DNA of 64,000 nucleotides from Rhodococcus sp. RD6.2 (GCF_001040705.1 NZ_CVQP01000013.1:1-64000), one strand, 5' to 3'. Shown: positions 32,490 through 41,374, counted from the first letter of the stretch. The notes: generated by a model from the letters alone, not told the origin. A program made the numbers and translations.

Positions 32490-33268
32490 GCGGGCACTCC
32501 GGTGGTCGTGATGGGTAGTTCTGCGAGCAGGTCGTCGTAGGCAACGCGTAGGGCGAGCGCTTTCCCTCCGGTCCAGCGGTGGATCGGGGTACGGGCGCTG
32601 TGGGCGTCCTGGCGGGCACCGAGTTCGGGAATCGCCGTGCGGGCCACGAGATCGCCGAATGCGCTGCGGAGCTCGTCCTCGCGGAAGATGTGTTCCGCCG
32701 TCCCCTTCTTTCGACTGAGGACGATCTTGTCGACGACCAGTTTCGGGTTCGGCCGGCGCTGCACGTTTCGGATGGTCTCGTACAGGTTCTCCACTCCCCC
32801 GACGCTGTCGATGGTCGGTTCGGTGACCACGATGACGCCATCGGCGGCGCAGAGAACCGCGAACAGGAGCTTGCCGAGCGACGGAGGGCAGTCGAAAAGG
32901 ACGACGTCGTAGGCGCTCAGATCGATGCCTTCGAATGCGATGTCGAGTCGGAAGATGAGGTCGTTGGCACCATCGGACTCGATGTTCGCCAGCAATGCGT
33001 TGGACGGGATGAGGTCAACGCCTTCCCACGGTGTGGCGATCACGGCGTCCGCGGCAGTTCCCGCGGCCGTGCGGCACATCAGGTCGTACGTCGTCAGCTG
33101 CCCATCCTCGATCGTCACGCCGAGCCCGCCGGTGGAGTTGCCCTGCGGATCGCAGTCGACAACGAGAACATTCCTCCCCTTGCTACTCAAGGCGCTCGCC
33201 AGGCCCAGTACGGTGGCCGTTTTTCCGACCCCGCCCTTCTGGTTGCAGACAGCTTCTTTTCTCGTCAC
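32486..33268 (-). CDS. parA: ParA partition ATPase
   Basis: 260 aa, GTG start. Deviant Walker A KGGVGKT near residue 12, Walker A' VVDCDPQGNSTGGLG, Walker B VVLFDCPPSLG. There is no N-terminal helix-turn-helix, so it is a type Ib ParA. It should position plasmid copies on the nucleoid together with the downstream RHH protein. Iteron-like repeats sit directly upstream. Confidence 0.9.
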   Translation of the reverse strand: MTRKEAVCNQKGGVGKTATVLGLASALSSKGRNVLVVDCDPQGNSTGGLGVTIEDGQLTTYDLMCRTAAGTAADAVIATPWEGVDLIPSNALLANIESDGANDLIFRLDIAFEGIDLSAYDVVLFDCPPSLGKLLFAVLCAADGVIVVTEPTIDSVGGVENLYETIRNVQRRPNPKLVVDKIVLSRKKGTAEHIFREDELRSAFGDLVARTAIPELGARQDAHSARTPIHRWTGGKALALRVAYDDLLAELPITTTGVPA

Positions 33269-33315
33269 GGGGCACGCACCCTTCTGTTCGTTGTGGGAGC
33301 AAGCACCGGTATCGG

Positions 33316-33527
33316 TGCTAGGGGGGCGACGGGAGCAATGCTATCGACGCAAGTAAGCCAAGCGTTGAAGGCTCGCCACGCTCATATAGCACAACATGCT
33401 ATCGAAGCTATGCAACTTAGGATAGTTCCAAACGCAACGCGCAATAGCCATGCTATGAGAGCTAGCATGACTAGCGCAACTGTCGGTTGCAGAGGTGCAC
33501 CACTAGCACTGCTAGAGCCACTAGCAA
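33316..33527. repeat. iteron-like TAGC/GCTA cluster, candidate centromere (parS)
   Basis: About fourteen TAGC or GCTA cores in 212 bases of AT-richer DNA upstream of parA, many as TGCTA/TAGCA (for example ATGCTATCGA at 33338 and 33395, GCTAGCATGACTAGC at 33451, CACTAGCACTGCTAG at 33501). Orientation alternates and spacing is irregular. Position and composition suit a centromere plus parA operator; part of an origin is also possible. Confidence 0.6.
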
Positions 33528-33592
33528 CCGCTGCGGAAGTCGCGCATTACCGCAGGTCAACGCCTGCAACTTCGGTTCAGGTGCGTTGAGTT

Positions 33593-33741
33593 GGTGTTCC
33601 CTCGTCGACCGGCGCGGGGGTAGAAGCAGGGGTTCTCGGGGAGGGTCAAGGCTCGGCGTAGCCGACCGCGGAGCGGCTTGGCCTTGGCGCTCCGCGGGGT
33701 TCCGTGCTCCCCGTGGCTGTGGTGGTCGACGAGGGAACACC
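33593..33741. other. highly structured intergenic region with nested inverted repeats
   Basis: GGTGTTCCCTCGTCGACC (33593-33610) is perfectly inverted at 33724-33741. Inside are CGGGGAG/CTCCCCG (33637, 33707), CAAGGC/GCCTTG (33647, 33681) and CGCGGAGCG/CGCTCCGCG. No ORF is credible. It may be an origin-related structure or a structured RNA between the Rep and Par genes. Confidence 0.6.
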
Positions 33742-33845
33742 CCAGAAAGGGTGGTCGTAACCCTCGGAGACTGGCCGGGGGTGTGGGGGCGGAGCCCCCG
33801 CGGAGGCGGACGCGTGGCGGGAGCGCCGCTCCTGGCCCTGGCTGT

Positions 33846-35015
33846 CTAGAGGACCGTGACCTTCTCCGACGACTTGATCGGGGCGCCCTCGGGGCCGGCG
33901 ATGTACGTCGCGATCCAGATCGGGTGGTGCCGGTCTTCGCTTGGGAACCATTGCTTACGCCAGTGACCGCGTACGACCCACCGCGACGAGTACGTCCGGG
34001 TGGCCTTCTCAGGCGTTGTGCGCCGCGACGACGTGGGCCGGTAGGACAGGTGGGTGGTGGTGCCCGTCCTGCGGTCCGCTCTCTTCGTGGACGAGCTGCG
34101 GGTATCGAGGGTTTCGCGGACGGTGGAGTCCTGTCTGAGCGTGTGCGTGAATGCGATGAATACCTCGAGGATGCGGGCCGCTGACCAGCCCTGATAGATG
34201 CCCTGCTCGCCTCGGAAGTCGTCTGCGGGCATCCCGGGTGTGAAGCCTCCGATAGACCGCAAACTCGGCGGTGAGTCGCTCTCAAGCGGGCTCAGGAGTG
34301 CTTCAGCGGTGGGAATCGGCAGGTAGACGTGGTTGATGAAGCGGTAGCCACATCCGGCCTTGAGTTCGCCGTCGGCGGCGAGGACTGATTGGACGCCCGC
34401 GGCGGGGACGAGCTGCACGGACAGCAGATCGTCGTTGAGGACCTGCCAGAGCAGCAGCAGGGCACCATCGGGTCGGGCGAGGTACGCGACGCCGGTAGGG
34501 GAGGGGAGGTCGGCGGGGGTAACGCTGACCTCGGCCGAGGTTTCACTGCCAGCAAGGATGAGGGCGGTCAGTTCCTCGGCGGCGTAGTAAGCGTGGCGGT
34601 CGAGAGTGGCGCCGGCCGTGCACCTGTAGGCGATGTACATCGCGAGCGCCATCTTCTCGTCGACCGCACCGACCGTGGTGTCTGGTGATCCGAAACAGAA
34701 GTAGTGCTCGCGGTTCACCAGCAGCGTCTCCGGGGAGACGCCGAAGATCTGCGTCCAGCGGGCAAGGGTCGGGCCGACCGCTCTGCTGCGCCGGAACTCC
34801 TCGAGTTCCGGTACGACGTGCCCGTAGGGTTCGAGGTGCGTGCGGACAGGGGCGGCGGCGTGGTCGAGTGCGTCGAGCAGCAGCGGCATCTGCGCGGGCT
34901 GTAGGTCGGAGAGGGTGGCGATCGCCCGTCTGCGGACGGGTAGTCCTTCACGAAACTGCTCGCCCGGTGTGAATGGCGTTGGTTCCGTGGGTTTCCGCTT
35001 CTTGCTCGTGCTCAT
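33846..35015 (-). CDS. conserved hypothetical plasmid protein, 389 aa
   Basis: ATG 35015 follows GGGGAGGAA. A basic start (STSKKRKPTEPTPFTPGEQF) leads to a helical, beta-containing body. The C terminus, RWVVRGHWRKQWFPSEDRHH followed by PIWIATYIAGPEGAPIK, is a motif I know from hypothetical proteins on actinobacterial plasmids, phages and genomes, usually around 300-400 aa, and of unknown activity. It lies 92 bases downstream of the Rep-like gene. Confidence 0.75.
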   Translation of the reverse strand: MSTSKKRKPTEPTPFTPGEQFREGLPVRRRAIATLSDLQPAQMPLLLDALDHAAAPVRTHLEPYGHVVPELEEFRRSRAVGPTLARWTQIFGVSPETLLVNREHYFCFGSPDTTVGAVDEKMALAMYIAYRCTAGATLDRHAYYAAEELTALILAGSETSAEVSVTPADLPSPTGVAYLARPDGALLLLWQVLNDDLLSVQLVPAAGVQSVLAADGELKAGCGYRFINHVYLPIPTAEALLSPLESDSPPSLRSIGGFTPGMPADDFRGEQGIYQGWSAARILEVFIAFTHTLRQDSTVRETLDTRSSSTKRADRRTGTTTHLSYRPTSSRRTTPEKATRTYSSRWVVRGHWRKQWFPSEDRHHPIWIATYIAGPEGAPIKSSEKVTVL

Positions 35016-35107
35016 CGACTTCCTCCCCTGAGTGATGCGCGGTCCGACTGGCCGGCGTGTGTTGCCTCTCCCGCGATGTTCTACACCGGCCATTTCGTGC
35101 TCCAGGT

Positions 35108-36529
35108 CTACCGCTGGCGGCGGGCAAGCTCGGCCCGAGCCTCGGCCGCGGCCGCGGCCTCTCGGCTGCGTCGTTGCCGCTGTGCGGCCGCGGAGTCGGG
35201 GACGGCAGCCATCGCGGCTGCGCGAGCAGCACCGGATGCGGCTGCTCGACCAGCTTCGCGGCGCTGACGACTGACCTCTAGCTCGGCGTCGGCGGCGCGG
35301 CGCCGCTCGGCACGCTCGGCGGCGTCCTGTGCGCGCGCTGCCTCATCCAGGACATGCGGCGGGAACTGGAGGTCGTGTTTTCCGAGGATCCAGCGCATGA
35401 AGGCACGCGGGTTCGTGGGTGTGAGGGCACGACCGAGCCTTCGGCCCTCCTGGTCGAGGATGTCGTTGAGATCCGCCGCGATCCACCCGTGACGTGCGGG
35501 AGCCGCGAGCACGACAGCCCACTGGGCAACGGTTACCTCTCGAGCCCACAGTGGAGCACCCCGTTCGCGCTCTCTGAGCCACCTGGAAGCCAGCAACGAG
35601 CCTTCCAGTGACGGTCGAGCATCGCCGCGCCGCCTCTTCGTGTTGATGCGCCGCGAAGCGGCTCGGTCATTCACAGTTCGGTCTGTAATTGATACCTCTC
35701 TACGAGAGGGAAGGGATGAAAAAAGACCCCTACCGGGATGGTGCGCCATCTGAGTGGGATTGCCCTGCTCATCGCGGGTTTTATCCACAGGGCGCGGCGG
35801 GTGGAGGGCGTACTCGGAGGCCCATCCGCGGGCTCGGTCGCCTACCCGCCAGGACGCCATCCGTTCGTTCCGGCTTCGTTGGCGGCCGCGGAGGACCTCG
35901 GTGGCAAGGCCGAGCAGGCGGAGGATGGTCCGGGCGCGGGCCACGGTGCGGCGGCTGAGGCCGGTGCGCTCGCAGATCGTGGCGACGGAGAGGCGTGATC
36001 GCTGGCCGGTTCGTCCGTCCGCAGCACGGGCCATCTCTCGGGCGACCGCGGTGACTGCGGTGAGGCTGACTCCGCCGTCGCCGAGACGGTGCCGGACAAG
36101 CAGGTAGTGCCGTTTGTAGGCGGCGGGGACGTCGATCTCGGCCCACCGTTGCTCACCGCGCCAGCAGGCGATGCCGGCGTAGGCGTCGGGGCCGACGTTG
36201 AGCCGAATCTGGCAGTAGTGGGTGCACGCTGCGCTCGGGCCACCGAGTCGGGCGACGAGTGTCGGTGTGAGCGCGGAGCACTGGTGTCCGTGGATGTGTC
36301 CGGAGACGAGCGTCCGCGGTGCTTTGGCCTTCCCGTATCGGGGATTGGCCGGGGTGCTGCCCCGGTAGCGGAGCAGTCGGGGGGAGTAGTAGGTGGGCGC
36401 GTGCCCAGCGACACGCGCGCGTTCCGTTGAACCTGCGTCAGGGTGCGTTGTACCCTGGGCTCTGTCCGGCAAGACAGTCCCTTCGGGGATAGCAGTAGTC
36501 CGAGTCGCGAGCGTCCACTCGCTTCTCAT
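35108..36529 (-). CDS. replication-initiator-like winged-helix protein
   Basis: 473 aa from ATG 36529 (GAGGTAG upstream). After a basic N-terminal part, residues 170-215 form a winged helix (RSRLSVATICERTGLSRRTVARARTILRLLGL), and the C-terminal 100 residues are a long charged Arg/Ala helix. A second domain (WAREVTVAQWAVVLAAP; ADLNDILDQEGRRLG) precedes it. Size, domains, and position next to ParA on a plasmid fit an actinobacterial theta-type Rep protein. I cannot tie it to a named family, so Rep is inference. Confidence 0.6.
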   Translation of the reverse strand: MRSEWTLATRTTAIPEGTVLPDRAQGTTHPDAGSTERARVAGHAPTYYSPRLLRYRGSTPANPRYGKAKAPRTLVSGHIHGHQCSALTPTLVARLGGPSAACTHYCQIRLNVGPDAYAGIACWRGEQRWAEIDVPAAYKRHYLLVRHRLGDGGVSLTAVTAVAREMARAADGRTGQRSRLSVATICERTGLSRRTVARARTILRLLGLATEVLRGRQRSRNERMASWRVGDRARGWASEYALHPPRPVDKTRDEQGNPTQMAHHPGRGLFSSLPSRREVSITDRTVNDRAASRRINTKRRRGDARPSLEGSLLASRWLRERERGAPLWAREVTVAQWAVVLAAPARHGWIAADLNDILDQEGRRLGRALTPTNPRAFMRWILGKHDLQFPPHVLDEAARAQDAAERAERRRAADAELEVSRQRREAGRAAASGAARAAAMAAVPDSAAAQRQRRSREAAAAAEARAELARRQR

Positions 36530-36538
36530 CTACCTCGA

Positions 36539-36572
36539 CGAACCCCTCGCCCACGCACGGGTGGGGGGTTCG
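36539..36572. terminator. hairpin between the RHH gene and the Rep-like gene
   Basis: CGAACCCC and GGGGTTCG (36539-36546, 36565-36572) plus an inner CCC/GGG pair, 10 bases before the Rep-like ATG on the minus strand. It may end the upstream transcript or control Rep expression from the leader. Confidence 0.5.
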
Positions 36573-36658
36573 TTGTATCTGAGGTGACTCGCTGTACTGC
36601 GAAACGGTGTGTGGTTGTTGGTCGGATCCGCCTGGATCGACCGTCTACTCGCTTTCCG

Positions 36659-36859
36659 TCACGCGGTCAGTGACATCACCTCCTGGTCGAGCTCCATCAC
36701 TAGGTCGGCGTGGCCCGTGGTCGCCGAGAGCAGATCGGCCACGTACTGGCTGAGGGAGCTGACGCCGGCTTCTACCCGGCGGCGCTCCAGCTCATCGAAG
36801 ACACGCTTTGGCACGCGGCTGACAACCCGCTCGCGCTCACCTTTGTGTGGTGCAGGCAT
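36659..36859 (-). CDS. small ribbon-helix-helix repressor-like protein
   Basis: 66 aa from ATG 36859, chosen for its GGAGGG ribosome site (the frame is open further). Basic N terminus, then a CopG/Arc-like pattern: RERVVSRVPKRVFDELERRR and VSSLSQYVADLL. A dyad upstream (36892-36914) is a candidate operator. Encoded just ahead of the Rep-like gene, so a copy-number control role is plausible. Confidence 0.7.
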   Translation of the reverse strand: MPAPHKGERERVVSRVPKRVFDELERRRVEAGVSSLSQYVADLLSATTGHADLVMELDQEVMSLTA

Positions 36860-36891
36860 GGCCTCGGCCCTCCGATCCTGGCTCTCTCCTA

Positions 36892-36914
36892 ATCTGGCCC
36901 AATCGGTGCCAGAT
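36892..36914. promoter_or_regulatory. inverted repeat upstream of the RHH gene
   Basis: ATCTGGC (36892-36898) and GCCAGAT (36908-36914), a perfect 7-bp dyad, 33 bases before the ATG at 36859. A further GTGCCAG lies nearby at about 36929. Confidence 0.5.
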
Positions 36915-36976
36915 TCGTCGTCCATCTTGTGCCAGGTTCCGCCAATCGCGTGCACGACACGCCGACAAACTTTCTT

Positions 36977-36986
36977 GCTTGTTTTT
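36977..36986 (+). promoter_or_regulatory. GCTTGTTTTT box upstream of the peptidase-P450 genes
   Basis: AACTTTCTTGCTTGTTTTT here matches AAGTTTTGGCTTGTTTTT at 41365-41382, where it overlaps the -35 region of the transfer operon. I see no good -10 hexamer after this copy. It may be a shared regulator site. Confidence 0.4.
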
Positions 36987-37146
36987 CATCTTAGCTTCAC
37001 CGCGCTTTCGTGTCTCTTGGCCGCCAGGCCAAGGGGACTATGCTCGCCGCTGTTGAATACCTGGTAGACGAGCGGCCCATCGGGGGTGCCGCTCGGACGC
37101 GTCGGTGTCTGTACGCCTACTCAGGAATACGAAGGAGAGTTGTCGC

Positions 37147-37656
37147 ATGGCCAGTTGGGGTGGTGGCCGGCGCCGGGAGAGCCTTACGAACGTGTTGTCG
37201 CGGGTTCCTCTCGAGCCGCCGTGGACCGTGGGGGAGTTCCTTTCGTGGCTCGAGGAAGACTCCGGGAAGGCCGTTGACCTCTCACCGTGGACCGGATCGG
37301 CACTCGAGCCCGGCAACCGCTGTGGGTTGCTTCTGGGCGGCCCCGAGCGCTACGTGATCCGATACGACTCGACCCGCTCCGTGCGACATCAGCGCCAGCA
37401 GATCTTCCACGAGGTGGGCCACGTCCTCTGCCAGCATCCGGGGGAGGCGTTCAGGCCGACGTCCGGCGTCCTCACGGAGGGCCTGAGCCTCGCTGGCATC
37501 GAGTACATGATGAGGCGGTCGACGTTCGACTCCCCGACGGAGGCCGAGGCGGAACTCGTGGGCACCCAGCTCGCGGTCCTCAGCCGAGGTCCGATCGACC
37601 TCGACGCCCGCGGCGAAGTTCATCGCATCGCAGTCACATTCGACAAGTCTCGATGA
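37147..37656 (+). CDS. ImmA/IrrE-type zinc metallopeptidase
   Basis: 169 aa from ATG 37147 (GAAGGAG upstream). The zinc motif HEVGHVLCQH lies near residue 88, followed by a helical region with EAEAELVGTQLAVL holding the downstream acidic ligand. ImmA/IrrE peptidases cleave HTH repressors; ImmA frees ICEBs1 transfer genes by cutting ImmR. Its start overlaps nothing upstream; its stop overlaps the next gene (ATGA). Two HTH proteins are encoded 3 kb away beyond the P450. Confidence 0.85.
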   Translation: MASWGGGRRRESLTNVLSRVPLEPPWTVGEFLSWLEEDSGKAVDLSPWTGSALEPGNRCGLLLGGPERYVIRYDSTRSVRHQRQQIFHEVGHVLCQHPGEAFRPTSGVLTEGLSLAGIEYMMRRSTFDSPTEAEAELVGTQLAVLSRGPIDLDARGEVHRIAVTFDKSR

Positions 37657-38792
37657 GCGCCACACCACTGCTGGAGCTGGAGGCGACGTCAGCCCTGCCG
37701 ATGTGGGCGAGCGATCCGCTGCTTGCGATCCTGGCGCTGGTGATTGTCGGTCGCGTCGTGTTCGTGCGAGAACGTCAGCTCGATCAGCTGATCACCTGGT
37801 TGCTGTTCTGGTGGCTTTGCGCGGCGGTATTGCGCGAACCGTGGATGCAGGACCTGCTCATCGACGCGACCCCACTCACCCTGTCCGACATCAGGTTGCT
37901 CACCCATGCCTCGGCGATGTTCGGGGCCGGAACCATCTTCCTGATGGTCCGCGCGTTCAGCAACGTCCGGCGGGTTCGTCGACGAGCGGTCGCGTTGGTC
38001 TACGCAATCATCGTGGTCGAGGTCGCTGCGCTCGCGTGGATCAGCGAACCCGCACGCGCGGCGGGCGCGGCAATCGAAGAACTGCACGACTGGCGGCCTG
38101 CGGCCTACATGCTGATCTACTCGTCTCAGATGCCGATCGCACTCGCGGCCGTCGCCGCGGCGTGCATTCGCGTGCTCCGGCACGGGGAAGCGGTGCGGCG
38201 CACCCGGGTCTGGGCCGTCGTCATCTTGCTGACCGGTTCCGTCTCGGCGTTCGACCATCTGACCCGAATCGCGAACGGGTTCATGCTGTCCCTGGGTGTC
38301 CAGAACGGATTCACAGTGTGGCGCAGCGAGTCCAACGACGTGCTGTTTCTCCCTGTCGCGACGGCGGCGGCGATCGCGGTGAGTTTTCCGATCTTCACCG
38401 CCATCCGCACTCGACGCGCGAACGATCCCTCGTCGGCCGCAGTGGGTGTGCTCATGCCGATGTGGAAGGACTTGTCGGCGGCAATGCCTGCGATCTCGCT
38501 CCAGACAACGACGAGCGCGCTGGCCAGCAGCGTCGAGCGTGAGCATCGGATGCGTATCGAGTGCGAGGACGCACTCTACGAGCTGCTGTCCTACATGAGA
38601 CCGGAAGACCGGGCCGAAGGCGTCGACCCGGCCTCGCGCTGCGAGGCCATCACCGATGCGCTCGAGCTCCGACGTGACACTGGCCGGGCTTCTGAGCCGG
38701 TCGAGACGCCGGGATGGTTGACCGATGAGGACGAACTACTGCGTATCGCCGATGCGTGGTCGAAGCGGCCGGCAACGGCCGGACTGGTCTGA
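37653..38792 (+). CDS. multi-TM membrane protein, MAB_1171c-like
   Basis: 379 aa. About seven hydrophobic helices in residues 15-255 (LLAILALVIVGRVVFV, LITWLLFWWLCAAVL, ASAMFGAGTIFLMV and others), then a 120-residue cytoplasmic helical tail (MPMWKDLSAAMPAIS; MRIECEDALYELLSYM). This matches the proteins annotated as MAB_1171c family putative transporters, whose tails and frequent IrrE-type neighbours suggest sensing or export rather than classical transport. Coupled to the peptidase by ATGA and followed by the P450 after 20 bases. Confidence 0.75.
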   Translation: MSATPLLELEATSALPMWASDPLLAILALVIVGRVVFVRERQLDQLITWLLFWWLCAAVLREPWMQDLLIDATPLTLSDIRLLTHASAMFGAGTIFLMVRAFSNVRRVRRRAVALVYAIIVVEVAALAWISEPARAAGAAIEELHDWRPAAYMLIYSSQMPIALAAVAAACIRVLRHGEAVRRTRVWAVVILLTGSVSAFDHLTRIANGFMLSLGVQNGFTVWRSESNDVLFLPVATAAAIAVSFPIFTAIRTRRANDPSSAAVGVLMPMWKDLSAAMPAISLQTTTSALASSVEREHRMRIECEDALYELLSYMRPEDRAEGVDPASRCEAITDALELRRDTGRASEPVETPGWLTDEDELLRIADAWSKRPATAGLV

Positions 38793-38812
38793 CCAGGAGG
38801 GGACGAGCATTC

Positions 38813-40174
38813 ATGACGAAGTCGACGATTCCACATCCGCCGCACCGAGTTCCGCTGATCGGTGATGTGCTGGGTATGAATCGGGAGATCCCGAACCAGA
38901 ACACGCTCGTGCGGTTCTCGGAGTTGGGTCCGATCTACCGGCGCTCCATCATGGGGACCGATCTGACGTTCGTCGGGTCGGCCGAGCTGGCGGCGCAGGT
39001 GTTTGACGACGCTGTGTGGGAGAAGTACGTCGGACGTCCTCTGGAGAGGTTGCGCCCTCTGGTCGCGGATGGCCTGTTCACTGCCTACAACTGGGAGTCG
39101 AACTGGAGCAAGGCACATGAGGTGCTGGTTCCGGGGTTCACGAAGGACGCGATGATCTCGTACCACGCCACGATGGTCGAGGTCGTCGACGCGCTGTGCA
39201 AGGACTTGGAGAGCCAGCCTCCAGGCGCGTACGTCCCGGTCGTCGAGGAGATGGGGAAGCTCACCCTCGAAGTCATCGGCCGCTGTGGGTTCGGGTACTC
39301 GTTCGATTCGTTCGACGCCGACGCCGACGCCGAGCATCCGTTCGTTGCCGCCATGAGTCGATCGCTGACGCACGCCCAGAAGAGCGCGATCCCACTTCCG
39401 TTCATCGGGAAGCTGTTGGGCCGTAAGGCCGAGCAACAGAACCAGATCGACCACCAGGTCCTGGTCGACACCGTCGACGAGGTGATCGCCTCACGTCAGC
39501 AGTCGGGGGAGCGACGGGCGGACCTTCTTGACCGGATGCTGTATCCGGAAATCGGTCAGGGTCTCGATCCCGAGAACATCCGCAATCAGGTGTTGACGTT
39601 CATGGTTGCTGGACACGAGACCTCGGTGAACGCGTTGAGCTTCGCCCTGCACTTCATTGCTCAGAATCCCGCGGTCGCCGCGCGTATGCGAGCTGAGGCG
39701 GAAGAGGTGATCGGCGCCGGCCCGGTCCAGTACGAGGATGTGCCCCGACTGCGCTACACCCGGCAGGTCATCAATGAGGCGCTGCGTCTGTGGCCGACGG
39801 CGCCGGGGTTCTTCAGGGCCGCCAAGCAGGACACGGAGGTTGGCGGACACTCGTTCTCGGCAGGGGAGTGGGTGTTCGTGCTGCTGTTGGCCGTTCAGCG
39901 TGACCCGGCCTGGGGCGACGATGCGGATCAGTTCAACCCTGATCGGTTTGCACCCGAGAACAACCGTGGTCGACCCGCCGAGCTGTTCAAGCCTTTCGGG
40001 ACCGGCATCCGGTCATGCATCGGCCGGCAGTTCGCGCTTCACGAGATGACACTGGCCCTCGCCACCCTTCTCCTCCGGTTCGATGTCACGCCCGAACCCG
40101 AGTACGAGCTGGTCGTGGAGGAGACGCTTACCTTGCGCCCGAAGGGACTTCAGCTGGCGTTCACTCGTCGCTGA
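38813..40174 (+). CDS. cytochrome P450, CYP102-like heme domain without reductase
   Basis: 453 aa, ATG 38813 behind AGGAGGGG. I-helix AGHETS, K-helix ExxR in NEALRLWP, heme-Cys loop FGTGIRSCIGRQF. The N-terminal half closely follows P450 BM3 (LFTAYNWESNWSKAHEVLVP; MISYHATMVEVVDAL; LTLEVIGRCGFGY), a fatty-acid hydroxylase, but no fused reductase is present. It would hydroxylate or epoxidise a lipid using host electron carriers. Third gene of the peptidase-membrane protein-P450 unit; its 3' end overlaps the convergent HTH gene by 25 bases. Confidence 0.9.
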   Translation: MTKSTIPHPPHRVPLIGDVLGMNREIPNQNTLVRFSELGPIYRRSIMGTDLTFVGSAELAAQVFDDAVWEKYVGRPLERLRPLVADGLFTAYNWESNWSKAHEVLVPGFTKDAMISYHATMVEVVDALCKDLESQPPGAYVPVVEEMGKLTLEVIGRCGFGYSFDSFDADADAEHPFVAAMSRSLTHAQKSAIPLPFIGKLLGRKAEQQNQIDHQVLVDTVDEVIASRQQSGERRADLLDRMLYPEIGQGLDPENIRNQVLTFMVAGHETSVNALSFALHFIAQNPAVAARMRAEAEEVIGAGPVQYEDVPRLRYTRQVINEALRLWPTAPGFFRAAKQDTEVGGHSFSAGEWVFVLLLAVQRDPAWGDDADQFNPDRFAPENNRGRPAELFKPFGTGIRSCIGRQFALHEMTLALATLLLRFDVTPEPEYELVVEETLTLRPKGLQLAFTRR

Positions 40175-40566
40175 ACTGGGAACCTGTTGACCTCGGCAAT
40201 GAGCATCTCGAGGTCCTCGCGGGTCATGGTGGTGGCTCGCGCGGCGAAGTGATTGAGCCCGCGATCACGGATGGCCGTCCAGAGTCGGAGGCGTTGGTCG
40301 ATGTCGATGTCCTTGCTGCCGCTCAGCCGCAGGTAGTCGCGGTCGACCCCGAAGAGGTCGCACAAGGCATCTGCCATCGCCGTCGGAAGCGACTCGACGT
40401 CACCGGCTCTCGCGTTCGCGAGCAGCTCCACTGTGACCGGCTCCCCGATTCGCTGTCCGACGAGGGTGGCCACCGCCTGAGTGGTGAGTTCCGGCTCGTC
40501 TCTGTGGTGGTAGAAGGCGAACAGGCGGTCCAGCTTCTGTCCGAGGGTGGGGGCCAGGTGCTTCAT
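40150..40566 (-). CDS. XRE/EspR-like HTH protein
   Basis: 138 aa from ATG 40566 (GGAGAGGA upstream; start overlaps the stop of the upstream gene). N-terminal pattern LGQKLDRLFAFYHHRDEPELTT followed by VELLANARAGDVESLPTAMADALCDLFGV resembles actinobacterial secretion-linked XRE regulators such as EspR. The C terminus is helical. A likely repressor and a possible substrate of the ImmA/IrrE peptidase. Confidence 0.75.
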   Translation of the reverse strand: MKHLAPTLGQKLDRLFAFYHHRDEPELTTQAVATLVGQRIGEPVTVELLANARAGDVESLPTAMADALCDLFGVDRDYLRLSGSKDIDIDQRLRLWTAIRDRGLNHFAARATTMTREDLEMLIAEVNRFPVQRRVNAS

Positions 40567-41348
40567 CGGGTCCTCTCCTGTCGTGATTGCCACTTCGCTA
40601 CGAATCGCTGTTCGGTAGCACTGTCGAGCTCGCCGGCGCGGCCCGTGAGCCACCGGAGGTACTGGAGTTCGTCCGCGTCCTCTTCGGTCGGCGGCTCGGG
40701 CGTCCGGTTGAGGTAGTCGCCCAGCAGCATCTCGATCATCGGATCCCCTCGAAGTGGGGATGGCTCGGTTGTCTTCTGCTCCAGCTGGGCGGTGAGCCAG
40801 GCGCGCATGATCCTGTCCACCAACAGATCGAGCCGTTCGTTGATGTCTCGGAGCTCGCCGGCGACCTGCTCGTCCTTCACCGCTGCCGCAGCCCGTTCGT
40901 AGAGCTTCGCGATGTCCGATAGGTCGTTGACTACAGCCAGGGAGAGCGTGACCGAGTCGGCGTCAGCTCCCACCGCATTTGGTCTCGCCATCCGCACCGA
41001 AGGGATCTCTTCGGCGGGCACCGCCAATCCTCCAGTGAGCACGCGGGCCGCGGAGCCGTCGACCCAGCGCAGGCCAACATCGAGGCGCCGAAGCGTCCGT
41101 GCACTCGGATCAGCAATCAGAGCCTTCTCGATTTTTCCGGTGGTCACGTCCGACGGACCGCCGGCCTCCTTGACCTGATCGAGGGTCAGGTTGAGCTGCC
41201 GACGACGCTCGGCGACAGCCTCAGCCAAAAGCCCGATCCCGTTTTTCACAGGGCTGACCTTACCTGTGAGACCTCGCATCAATGCCAAACGGGACCGCGA
41301 AGGAGCTGCGGGTTTACGCCGTTTGGTGTCCCCCTTCACCTCTGTCAC
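40563..41348 (-). CDS. HTH-type regulator divergent from the transfer operon
   Basis: 261 aa from GTG 41348 (AAGGA upstream). Residues 37-85 resemble an XRE helix-turn-helix (LLAEAVAERRRQLNLTLDQVKEAGG; TTGKIEKALIAD; RTLRRLDVGL). The rest is helical with a charged coiled segment (AAAAVKDEQVAGELRDINERLD). Transcribed away from the transfer operon from the same intergenic region, so it is the best candidate for its repressor. Confidence 0.7.
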   Translation of the reverse strand: MTEVKGDTKRRKPAAPSRSRLALMRGLTGKVSPVKNGIGLLAEAVAERRRQLNLTLDQVKEAGGPSDVTTGKIEKALIADPSARTLRRLDVGLRWVDGSAARVLTGGLAVPAEEIPSVRMARPNAVGADADSVTLSLAVVNDLSDIAKLYERAAAAVKDEQVAGELRDINERLDLLVDRIMRAWLTAQLEQKTTEPSPLRGDPMIEMLLGDYLNRTPEPPTEEDADELQYLRWLTGRAGELDSATEQRFVAKWQSRQERTR

Positions 41349-41374
41349 CGAAAGTTCCTTCGCTAAGTTTTGGC

